Positions 1-7,612 of a DNA stretch of 64,000 nt are shown piece after piece (the first letter of the stretch is position 1; each line of letters opens with the position of its first letter). The translations under genes were made by a program, and so were the position numbers. Under the pieces are notes generated by a model, which was given only the letters and a program-made list of their open reading frames with translations, was not told the origin of the DNA and did not search any database. Origin of the DNA: Microbulbifer celer (GTDB taxonomy: Bacteria; Pseudomonadota; Gammaproteobacteria; Pseudomonadales; Cellvibrionaceae); contig NZ_CP087715.1 of the NCBI RefSeq assembly GCF_020991125.1, forward strand, positions 1 through 64,000, read 5' to 3'.

Positions 1-2358
1 ATGAGTGAACCGCAAGTGGATCGGGAGAGCCTGCCAGAGGGCGTGGCGCGCCGTAGCCGCGGCCTGTCCCTGGTGTGGTTGTTGCCCCTGATCGCCGCGC
101 TGATCGCCGCCTGGCTGCTGTATCGCGATTTTACCCAGGGGGATATCCACGCCACGATTCTGTTCTCTACCGGGGATGGCCTGGTAAAAGGGAAGACTGC
201 GGTTAAATACAACGGCGTGGAAATCGGCGCCGTAGAGGACTTTCAGCTCAAGCCTGACGCCGTGGAACTCGGCGGTGCTGATGGTGTTCTGGCGGAAGTG
301 AGTTTCAACCGCAGTGCATCCTATCTGCTGACCGAAGGCAGCAAGTTCTGGCTGGTGAAGCCTGAAGTGTCCCTCACCGGTGTGCGCGGGCTCGAAACGC
401 TGGTGTCGGGCAACTACATCGCAGTGGAGCCTGGCAGTGGCGAACACAAGAAGCATTTTATCGCCGTTCCCGAGCCACCAACCCACGTGCGTGGTGACGG
501 GCTGCGGGTGACATTGGAGTCGCCCCGATTGGCATCGGTCAGCCGCGGTTCACCGGTGTATTACCGGCAGCTGGAAGTGGGGCAGGTGGTGAATTACCGC
601 CTCGCGGAGGATGCCAGTAAGGTAGAGATCGACCTGTTTATCCAGGATGAACACGCGCATCTGGTACACCGCGGCAGCCGTTTCTGGAACACCTCCGGGA
701 TCTCTATTCAGGGCAGTATCAGCGGCGTCAAAGTAGAGCTGGAATCCCTCGCCTCACTGATCGCAGGTGGCGTCAGTTTCTATACGCCCAAGGCGCAGGC
801 CCATTCGCCCCTGGCGAAAGACGGAGCGGAATTCAAACTCTATGAAAGCTTTGCCGAAGCGGACGCCGGCATCCCCATCACCCTGCATTTTGACCGTGGT
901 GTGAACCTGACGCCCGGTTCCACCCAGGTGATCTACCAGGGGATTCAGGTAGGTGAGGTGAGTAAGGTCAAAGCCAACAGTAATATCGATGGCATGGAAG
1001 TCGAAGTGCTGATGGATCCGATCACCGACGACCTGTTGAGCGAAAACACCCGCTTCTGGCTGGCGCCGCCCACGCTGGATTTCACCTCCGGAGTCAATGA
1101 TCTGCTCAAGGGGAATCGGATCGAAGTGGACCTGCGATCTGGCAAGCGGTCCGTGCGCAGCTTCAGCGCCGAATCCCGCGCGCCACCCAAGGATCCCCGT
1201 GTGCCGGGCTTGCATTTACGGTTGACCGCGAAAACCAGTGGTTCCCTGCAGCGTGGCGCCTCGGTGTATTTCCGCCATCTGGAAGTGGGCCGGGTCCAGG
1301 GGCTGGAACTGAAGCCGGATGGTTCAGGGGTTGAAGTCTACGTAGTGATTCAGCCGGCCTACGCGCATCTGGTGAGCAGCAGCACCCGTTTCTGGAACGT
1401 CAGTGGTGTGCGCGCCAGCGCCAGCCTGCGGGGCATCGAAGTGGAGGCGGATTCGCTACTGTCGATCCTGCGCGGTGGTATCGCCTTCGATGAAGGTCCT
1501 TACATGGTCAAGAATTCCACGCGAGCCTCCAACGGCGACAGTTTTCCGCTCTACAATTCTCGCGACGAGGCGCTGGAAGAGGGGATCAATATCTATATCA
1601 ATCTGAGTGGCGACGAAGGGCTCAAAGTGGGCAGCGCCCTGCGCTATCGCGGCCTGCAGGTGGGCGAAATCGATCGTATGTGGTTGAACCGCAATCTGGA
1701 TGGTGTGCGTGCCCGCGCCCGCCTGTACCATCGCGAGAGCCACTTCGCCCGTGCCGGTACGCGCTTGTGGGTGGTGGGGCCCAAGGTCGGACTCGATGGC
1801 GTGGCACATCTGGATACCCTGGTCACCGGGCCTTTCCTGGAGCTCGAGCCCGGCGAGGGCGATGCGCAGACGGAATTCACCGCACTGCCGTCCAAGCCCG
1901 AACCGGATCTGGCCGACACCATGATGCGCCCCGGGCTGACAGTGATTCTGAACGCGCCCCGGCGCGGTTCGCTGAAACGCGGCAGCCCTGTGTACTACCG
2001 CCAGGTACAGGTGGGGGAGGTCACGGGTTACCAGCTGGGGGAACTGGCGGACCGGGTTTATATCTATGTCTATATTGAAGCAAAATTCCGCACCCTGGTG
2101 CGGGAGCGCTCGGTGTTCTGGAATGCCAGCGGCGTAGATGTGAACTTCGGACTGAAAACCGGGCTCGATGTACATACGGAATCTACCGAAGCGCTGCTGG
2201 CGGGCGGTATCGCCTTTGCCACGCCCAACAATCCGGAGATGGGGCTTGAGGTGGAATCGGGCAGCCATTATCCACTCTACGGTGAGCCGAAACCCGAGTG
2301 GCTGCTGTGGAGTCCTAAAATAGAGTTATACCCGGCGCTTGAAGACAACTTCAAATAA
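1..2358 (+). CDS. pqiB: PqiB/LetB-like MCE-domain intermembrane transport protein
   Basis: This is an inner-membrane-anchored periplasmic MCE protein of 785 aa, of the type that builds hexameric tunnels moving lipids between the two membranes. One membrane segment lies at about residues 23-41. Six MCE repeats follow, beginning near residues 49, 167, 290, 403, 528 and 645. Each has a glycine-rich strand such as GSPVYYRQLEVGQV. E. coli PqiB has three such domains and LetB (YebT) has seven, so this protein lies between them and the symbol is approximate. The ATG is the first base of the window, so a pqiA-like partner probably lies just upstream. The ribosome binding site cannot be seen. Two small lipoprotein genes follow on the same strand. 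Confidence 0.88.
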   Translation: MSEPQVDRESLPEGVARRSRGLSLVWLLPLIAALIAAWLLYRDFTQGDIHATILFSTGDGLVKGKTAVKYNGVEIGAVEDFQLKPDAVELGGADGVLAEVSFNRSASYLLTEGSKFWLVKPEVSLTGVRGLETLVSGNYIAVEPGSGEHKKHFIAVPEPPTHVRGDGLRVTLESPRLASVSRGSPVYYRQLEVGQVVNYRLAEDASKVEIDLFIQDEHAHLVHRGSRFWNTSGISIQGSISGVKVELESLASLIAGGVSFYTPKAQAHSPLAKDGAEFKLYESFAEADAGIPITLHFDRGVNLTPGSTQVIYQGIQVGEVSKVKANSNIDGMEVEVLMDPITDDLLSENTRFWLAPPTLDFTSGVNDLLKGNRIEVDLRSGKRSVRSFSAESRAPPKDPRVPGLHLRLTAKTSGSLQRGASVYFRHLEVGRVQGLELKPDGSGVEVYVVIQPAYAHLVSSSTRFWNVSGVRASASLRGIEVEADSLLSILRGGIAFDEGPYMVKNSTRASNGDSFPLYNSRDEALEEGINIYINLSGDEGLKVGSALRYRGLQVGEIDRMWLNRNLDGVRARARLYHRESHFARAGTRLWVVGPKVGLDGVAHLDTLVTGPFLELEPGEGDAQTEFTALPSKPEPDLADTMMRPGLTVILNAPRRGSLKRGSPVYYRQVQVGEVTGYQLGELADRVYIYVYIEAKFRTLVRERSVFWNASGVDVNFGLKTGLDVHTESTEALLAGGIAFATPNNPEMGLEVESGSHYPLYGEPKPEWLLWSPKIELYPALEDNFK

Positions 2359-2443
2359 CGCCGGACCAAGCCGCCAGGCGTGGGCGTCACCGCAACACAC
2401 ACATTGCAATCCATACACAGCAATACACCAGAAGGATGAACGG

Positions 2444-3007
2444 ATGCGTATTCACTTGGCCGGTCTGATGGCCCTACTACTGATGTTGGTCGGCCTTGCC
2501 GCCTGTACCCCTACCCAGGTCAGCACCATCGAACCCGCCGCCGGACCGGTGCAGTTTTCCACCTATGCCTGGGGAACCGAGGCACTGACGGATGTCAGCG
2601 GCGCCTCGTCTGCGCAGATGGTCGAGCTGGACACGGAATTGCGGGATATTGTCGGTGGGTTACTCAATAACCGTGGCTATGTGCAGGTGGATAACCCGGC
2701 AAATGCCGATATGGTAGTGGATTATCAGGTCGCGGTGATCGAAGAACAGTTTGCCAGTGAGAGTGCAGAGGAAAGCTGGAATGCCCAGTTTGACAGCAAC
2801 GCTACCCGCGGCGTCGTAGAATTGCCCTCAAACACTGGTGCGCCGCGGGTTACACTCTCGGTGGGCATTGGCCCCCTGAACGGATCTCCAATGTGGGGAG
2901 GCAGCGCCACCAAACTGATTGCACACCCCGAGAGTGCGAACGCACGGCAGCGGCTACTCTCAAAAACCGTCGGCGATCTGCTCGAAGACCTGCCGCCGGC
3001 GCGCTGA
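2444..3007 (+). CDS. DUF4136-like outer membrane lipoprotein
   Basis: This is a predicted lipoprotein of 187 aa. The N-terminal signal ends in a lipobox (LAAC, Cys at about residue 21). The mature part has the FSTYAW and MWGGSA elements I associate with DUF4136 proteins, whose function is unknown. The ATG at 2444 was chosen because GAAGGA lies seven bases upstream and the signal peptide starts there. An in-frame start at 2339 would add 35 residues with no signal character. The gene begins 85 bp after pqiB and may take the place that the lipoprotein pqiC holds in E. coli, though it is not visibly PqiC (inference). Confidence 0.75.
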   Translation: MRIHLAGLMALLLMLVGLAACTPTQVSTIEPAAGPVQFSTYAWGTEALTDVSGASSAQMVELDTELRDIVGGLLNNRGYVQVDNPANADMVVDYQVAVIEEQFASESAEESWNAQFDSNATRGVVELPSNTGAPRVTLSVGIGPLNGSPMWGGSATKLIAHPESANARQRLLSKTVGDLLEDLPPAR

Positions 3008-3084
3008 TCTACAGGTAAAATCGCACACTCATCGAATCATCTGGCAGGGAAGCCGGTACTCTCACCACATTGAAGGGAGCACTT

Positions 3085-3669
3085 ATGGCTTCACTGTTTC
3101 ACATACTCCGACTTAACTCGCTCCGATTCCGCGGAGCCTGTATCGCCGCCCTGGGGCTCTGGCTTGCCGGCTGTGCAGCCTCTAATCCGGTGGCGGTGGA
3201 TTACGATCCCGCGTTCAAATTCGCCAATCTACGCAGCTACTACATGCTCGACCCGCTCGCCAGTGGGCCGGTATCGCCATTCGAGATCAAACGTGCCCGT
3301 CAGGCGATCGACAACCAGTTGCGCGGCCGCTACACCCCTGCAGAAAGCCGTGATCAGGCCGACTTTCTGGTACGGGTCCAGCTGATGAGCAGCGACAAGG
3401 TGGCGGTCTACGAAGATCCTTTCAGTCTGTACGGCGGTTATGGTTATTTCGGGCTTGGTTGGCGCGCTCCCCTGCGGGTACGCGAGTACACCCAGTCCAC
3501 TCTGGTGGTGGATGTTTCGTCGGCGGATGATGCCCCCCTGTGGCGCGGCAGTCTACCCTCCAAGGCGGCCGGTTTCGACGATCCGCGACGTCAGCTACAA
3601 CGCTTCAATGAAGAGGCGGCACTGATCATTGGACGCTTCCCGCCTTATAACGATGTTGGTTACGACTGA
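3085..3669 (+). CDS. DUF4136-like lipoprotein
   Basis: This is a predicted lipoprotein of 194 aa. After a long signal segment the lipobox LAGC places the acylated Cys at about residue 30. The mature region begins with a VAVDYDPAFKFANLRSYYML stretch and later has an APLWRGS element, which fits DUF4136. The ATG at 3085 follows a good AAGGGAG site, so an upstream TTG at 3070 is not needed. It sits 77 bp after another DUF4136-type lipoprotein and is probably a divergent paralogue in the same transcript. The specific function is unknown. Confidence 0.75.
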   Translation: MASLFHILRLNSLRFRGACIAALGLWLAGCAASNPVAVDYDPAFKFANLRSYYMLDPLASGPVSPFEIKRARQAIDNQLRGRYTPAESRDQADFLVRVQLMSSDKVAVYEDPFSLYGGYGYFGLGWRAPLRVREYTQSTLVVDVSSADDAPLWRGSLPSKAAGFDDPRRQLQRFNEEAALIIGRFPPYNDVGYD

Positions 3670-3706
3670 TTTGGGCGACATTTTCCAATAAAGGACCGAG
3701 CAACAC

Positions 3707-4363
3707 ATGAGTATGGATGACAAGGATCTCAATCCCCGTTTTACCCGTGGGGCGGTGGATATCGTCGAGCGCAAAGTCGCCTATGACGGCTTCTTCAAAA
3801 TGCACAAGCTGCGACTGCGCCATCGCCTGTATCGCGGCGGTTGGAGCGGCGAAATGGAGCGCGAGCTGTTTGTACGCGGCAATGCGGTAGGGGTCTTGCT
3901 GTACGATCCGACCCACCAGCTGATCGCGATGACCGAGCAGTTTCGTGTGGGGGCACTGGAGCGTGATCCGGGCCCATGGTGCCTGGAAATTGTCGCCGGC
4001 ATGGTGGAAGCCGGTGAGAGCCTCGAGGAAGTTGCGCGTCGCGAATTGCAGGAAGAGGCCGGCCTCGAGGTTGCCGAACTGCACTATATCCGCAGTTATC
4101 TTCCCAGCCCCGGGGGTAGCAGCGAGCGAATGTTCCTGTATTGCGCACTGGCAGATCTGCGTGGTATCGAAGGGTTCTTCGGGCTTGCCGCGGAGCATGA
4201 AGATATCCGCTTGCGGGTACTGCCCGCAGGGGAGGTGTTTGCGGCACTGGAGAGCGGTCATGCCGCGATCGACAACGCTGCGTCTATCATCAGCCTGCAG
4301 TGGCTGCAGCTGAACCGCGAGCGGCTCGGTCAGCAAGTCGCACAGGTTTCGGCTTCCGACTGA
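3707..4363 (+). CDS. nudF: ADP-ribose pyrophosphatase (Nudix)
   Basis: NudF hydrolyses ADP-ribose to AMP and ribose 5-phosphate in the cytoplasm. The 218-aa protein carries an intact Nudix box at about residues 98-120 (G-x5-E-x7-REL-x-EE-x-GL), with all metal-binding glutamates present. The SSERMFLYCA stretch after the box is usual for the ADP-ribose subfamily. The order nudF-yqiB-cpdA-yqiA-parE matches enterobacteria, which supports orthology. Its start follows a GGACCGAG-like site. Confidence 0.93.
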   Translation: MSMDDKDLNPRFTRGAVDIVERKVAYDGFFKMHKLRLRHRLYRGGWSGEMERELFVRGNAVGVLLYDPTHQLIAMTEQFRVGALERDPGPWCLEIVAGMVEAGESLEEVARRELQEEAGLEVAELHYIRSYLPSPGGSSERMFLYCALADLRGIEGFFGLAAEHEDIRLRVLPAGEVFAALESGHAAIDNAASIISLQWLQLNRERLGQQVAQVSASD

Positions 4364-4531
4364 GGTTATTGGTGCTTTGGCGAGAGTCGACTGGAACAGG
4401 CAACTGGCAATTCGCGTCGGGCCTGGTAACTTGCCGCTCCCCGGCAGGAGGCCGGTTTGCGACGAAAGTGTGCGGTGATCCCGGCAATTTGAGAGCTGAA
4501 TCACGGCGCGAACTCAACTGGAGTGTCGATA

Positions 4532-5098
4532 ATGTCGCTAACGGCAGATTCGGGGCGTAACCGCCCGCAAACAGAACAAAAGAAGCAGGGAACCACCCAG
4601 TCGAGCGGCCGCTCTGGTGTTCAATCCATTCGCGGCCGGCGGGAGCGCTACCGGGTGGACCTGCCCAACTATCATGCGGATTGCGATGCCAACTATCTAC
4701 GCCTGTGCAAGTTGATGCCGCGGCTGGCAGAAAAGGAAAGCTGGTGCTATCGGATGCCCGACGGCACGCTCGAGGTCGCGGTGGTAGAGCGCAGTCGCTA
4801 CACCACCGAAGTCAGCCTGCAGGCATCCCGTGGTAGTGAGAGATTTGACGAACGCAAGAGCTGGCTGGCGCCGCCGCCGATCACGGTACGCATGTATCAT
4901 GATGCGCGTATGGCCGAGGTGGTAGCCGTGGATGGCCAGGGGCCGGTGGGTGGTGATGGGCTCAATTTCCGTTACCCCAATCCGGCGATGCATAATGAAG
5001 ATGAGCGCCAGCAGGTGAATCGATACCTGAGTGAATGGTTGGCGCACTGTCTGGCGAATGGACGCGCCGAATTGGATTTTAAATTGGGCGACCGGTAG
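4532..5098 (+). CDS. yqiB: YqiB-type DUF1249 protein
   Basis: This conserved cytoplasmic protein (188 aa) of unknown function lies between nudF and cpdA, the same position as E. coli yqiB. The family signatures DCDANYLRLCKLMP, TTEVSL and VRMYHDARMAEVV are visible. The first 35 residues or so are polar and probably disordered. ATG 4532 was preferred because GGAG lies eight bases upstream. A GTG at 4523 would overlap that site. No catalytic motif is recognised. Confidence 0.85.
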   Translation: MSLTADSGRNRPQTEQKKQGTTQSSGRSGVQSIRGRRERYRVDLPNYHADCDANYLRLCKLMPRLAEKESWCYRMPDGTLEVAVVERSRYTTEVSLQASRGSERFDERKSWLAPPPITVRMYHDARMAEVVAVDGQGPVGGDGLNFRYPNPAMHNEDERQQVNRYLSEWLAHCLANGRAELDFKLGDR

Positions 5099-5133
5099 CC
5101 GGACCTACATGGAAGTATCGGCAAGGTGGAAGA

Positions 5134-5937
5134 GTGAGCACACAGGCAGCGACAGCGGCACAGCGATTGATTCAGATCACCGACCCCCATATTGGCGGTC
5201 GGCCTGATTACCAGTTGCTGGGCCTGGACACCGGCCACACCCTGAATGAGGTGCTGGCAGCGATCACCGCGGAGCCCCGTGCGGCGGAGCTGATGGTCGT
5301 CACCGGCGATGTTTCTGCCAACGGCAGCGAAGACTCCTATCGCCGATTCCTGAATAAAATGCAGCCGGTGCATCCACCCTGGTATTGGCTGCCGGGCAAT
5401 CATGACAAGCCCCAGCGCATGGATGAACTTGCCCCGCGCCGTCGCCCGGAAGTCATCCCAGTGGGCAACTGGCGCTTGCTGATGCTGGATACCAGTGTTG
5501 CCGGACATATCTGCGGCGGCCTGGATGAGCGCGAGCTGGCGCGTTTACGGCAATTGATCGAGGACAACGCCGATCATCCGCTGATGTTGCTGATGCACCA
5601 CCAACCGGTGCCAGTGGGCAGTCACTGGATCGATGGGCATATGCTGCGCACCGGGCGCGAGGCGTTTATCGATCTGGTACAGGGGGCGGATAACGTGCGG
5701 GCGCTCACCTGGGGGCATGTGCATCAGCAGTTCGATAGTCACCTCGGCCATATTGGTCTGCATGCAACACCCTCCACCTCGGTTCAGTTCACCCCCGGCA
5801 GTGGCCCCTTCTCGGTTGACAGTGAAATGCCCGGATACCGGTGGTTTGAGCTCTACGATGACGGTCGTTACGAAACCGGCGTCGAGCGGGTGCAGATGGC
5901 CGAATACAGCGTGGATCTCGCCTCGTCCGGATACTGA
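5134..5937 (+). CDS. cpdA: 3',5'-cyclic-AMP phosphodiesterase
   Basis: CpdA degrades cAMP to AMP and so tunes catabolite control. The 267-aa protein shows the calcineurin-like metallophosphoesterase motifs in order: ITDPHIGG near residue 16, GDVSANG near 63, LPGNHD near 87, MHHQPV near 155 and GHVHQ near 193. Together these supply the dinuclear metal ligands. The start is a GTG preceded by AAGGTGGA. It follows yqiB closely, as in enterobacteria, and is probably co-transcribed with it. Confidence 0.92.
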   Translation: MSTQAATAAQRLIQITDPHIGGRPDYQLLGLDTGHTLNEVLAAITAEPRAAELMVVTGDVSANGSEDSYRRFLNKMQPVHPPWYWLPGNHDKPQRMDELAPRRRPEVIPVGNWRLLMLDTSVAGHICGGLDERELARLRQLIEDNADHPLMLLMHHQPVPVGSHWIDGHMLRTGREAFIDLVQGADNVRALTWGHVHQQFDSHLGHIGLHATPSTSVQFTPGSGPFSVDSEMPGYRWFELYDDGRYETGVERVQMAEYSVDLASSGY

Positions 5938-5989
5938 CACCTGCCTTCGGTGTTACTGTTGAACCGCCAATTAACAGGAAGTGAGGTCA

Positions 5990-6655
5990 ATGATGAACAT
6001 GCGATTCCTGAAAGTACTGTTTGCCGCACCGCTGGTGCTGACACTAATGGCCGGTTGCGCCCAGCAGCCGTCGGCGGAAGATCAGGCGGCCATTGAAGAC
6101 GGGCTGGTGCCCAAGGCATCCGGGTTGGACAGTGTCAGCGCCGCCTTTGCCTTCGACCTGAGCGGCGCCAAGGTGTACATGGAGCCGCTCTCTATTGACT
6201 ACAACAAGCGCTTTGCCCGCGCCAGCTCGCCCTTTCGAGAGGCGGATTACAGGCTGGATGAAAAGGATCGGGCCAAACTGCAGGCGCTCATTGGGGAGAC
6301 CCTGGGAGAGCGTTTTCTCGCCCCGCGCAACAGTGAGCTGGTGACGGACAGGTCCGAGGCCGATTACGTGATGCAGCTGGACCTGCGCCGTTTCTCCATC
6401 GCTGCCCCCCTGGAACCCTCAGCCGGCGTTTGGCGGGTTTATGCGGACCAGAGCGCCTGGGGCGTACTCTCCGGCGAGCTGCTGGACAGTCAGGGCAATC
6501 CGGTGATGCGCTTCAGTGACCGCCGGGAGATGGGGGACAACTTCGGCTCCCTCGGTCCCAACCGCTTTGACCGCTTCAACCGGGTCACCTTCTGGGCGGA
6601 CATGCGCACCGACCTTCGCCGCGCGTTCCGCAGTCTGGATAAAACGCTTCAATAA
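5990..6655 (+). CDS. DUF3313-like lipoprotein
   Basis: This is a predicted outer membrane lipoprotein (221 aa) with signal and lipobox MAGC (Cys near residue 23). The mature part has a YMEPLSIDYN segment, a central ADYVMQLDLR strand and a C-terminal FWADMRTDLRRAF helix. That pattern loosely resembles DUF3313/DUF4136 lipoproteins, but the assignment is weak. The ATG at 5990 lies in an AGGAAGTGAGG context. It is inserted between cpdA and yqiA, two genes that are usually close neighbours in enterobacteria. Function unknown. Confidence 0.65.
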   Translation: MMNMRFLKVLFAAPLVLTLMAGCAQQPSAEDQAAIEDGLVPKASGLDSVSAAFAFDLSGAKVYMEPLSIDYNKRFARASSPFREADYRLDEKDRAKLQALIGETLGERFLAPRNSELVTDRSEADYVMQLDLRRFSIAAPLEPSAGVWRVYADQSAWGVLSGELLDSQGNPVMRFSDRREMGDNFGSLGPNRFDRFNRVTFWADMRTDLRRAFRSLDKTLQ

Positions 6656-6707
6656 TATTCTCGGCGGGATACCGGTTCCGTTCGCTCTAACTGACGCTCT
6701 GCCGGGC

Positions 6708-6827
6708 GAAGGTGGCGATGTCGGGTGCGGCCTTGCAAGACCTTCTGCGAGAGGGACCTCGCAGAAGAGCCCCCATGGATGGGTTTACGGCGTGTCTTGC
6801 AAGGCCGCACCCGGCAGCACCACCGCC
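6708..6827 (+). repeat. 120-bp palindromic repeat, copy 1
   Basis: An 18-bp perfect inverted repeat (6723-6740 with 6795-6812) encloses a 10-bp hairpin (6742-6751 with 6758-6767, loop AGGGAC) and a core at 6768-6794 containing CCCCCATGGATGGGTTTACG. Both ends match the other two copies in this window (GAAGGTGGCGAT at the left, CACCGCC at the right). It lies between a lipoprotein gene and yqiA on the same strand and has no T-tract, so it is not a standard terminator. No credible protein is encoded. Confidence 0.85.
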
Positions 6828-6914
6828 TATGCGTGATTCGTGAGGCTGCCTGTTTGATCGCATTTGCCCACCAGGTTGAGACCCCGGCAGCGCTCGACGC
6901 TATAATCCCGCCCC

Positions 6915-7538
6915 ATGCCAATATCGAATACCGAATCCGGGCGGCCGCTGCTGATCTATCTGCACGGCTTCCTGTCCTCACCGCAATCCTACAAGTGCCA
7001 GCTGCTGAAACAATGGCTGCAGCAGGAGCGGCCCGACGTCATCTTCTATACACCGCTGATCTCTCCCTATCCCGGTGAAGCGGCCGAGTCTCTGGGACAC
7101 CTGCTGGAAGAGCTTGTGCGTACCCATAACGGCCCCGTGGGCCTGGCGGGCAGCTCCATGGGTGGGTTCTGGAGTACCTGGCTGGCGGAGCAGCACGGAT
7201 TGCCGGCGGTGTTGATCAATCCCGCGGTGCATCCCGCGCGCCTGATGCCCAAGCATCTGGAGCAGGATCTGCAGCCCTACAGCGGCGAGCTGCAGACTTA
7301 CCGCCTCCGGCAACGGGATGTGGACACATTGCTCGAACTCGAGCAGTCTTTACCCACCCCGCTTGAAGGGCGCTACTGGTTGTTGGCGCAACGCGGCGAT
7401 GAAACCCTAGACTGTCGCGAAGCGGAACAGTTTTACCGGGGGCAGCGCCATACCATCGAGGAGGGTGGCGATCACAGCTTTCAGGGATTTGCCCGCCATA
7501 TGAGCGCACTGGTAGATTTCCTGTTTCCGAATCATTGA
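6915..7538 (+). CDS. yqiA: YqiA-type esterase (UPF0227)
   Basis: This is a small cytoplasmic alpha/beta-hydrolase (207 aa) with esterase activity in E. coli and no firmly known physiological substrate. Visible features are the oxyanion segment YLHGFLSSP near residue 16, the nucleophile elbow AGSSMGG with Ser near residue 77, and the catalytic His in GGDHSFQGF near the C-terminus. It starts at ATG 6915 and is followed by parE 74 bp later, the conserved neighbour. The 120-bp palindromic repeat lies immediately upstream and could affect the leader. Confidence 0.9.
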   Translation: MPISNTESGRPLLIYLHGFLSSPQSYKCQLLKQWLQQERPDVIFYTPLISPYPGEAAESLGHLLEELVRTHNGPVGLAGSSMGGFWSTWLAEQHGLPAVLINPAVHPARLMPKHLEQDLQPYSGELQTYRLRQRDVDTLLELEQSLPTPLEGRYWLLAQRGDETLDCREAEQFYRGQRHTIEEGGDHSFQGFARHMSALVDFLFPNH

Positions 7539-7548
7539 ACGATCACAA

Positions 7549-7578
7549 CAAGTAACTCAACGACAAGTCATTCAACGA
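7549..7578 (+). repeat. Two 15-bp tandem repeats before parE
   Basis: CAAGTAACTCAACGA and CAAGTCATTCAACGA lie head to tail between yqiA and parE, differing at two positions. They sit 34 bp upstream of the parE start. No function is evident. Confidence 0.5.
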
Positions 7579-7612
7579 GTAGTAGGCGCCGGCTACGGCG
7601 AACAGAGATTCT

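Noticed and set aside
6708..6836. Small protein-coding frames across the palindromic repeats
   Set aside because: The frames exist only because of the repeat sequence, have no upstream ribosome site and are not maintained between the three copies.
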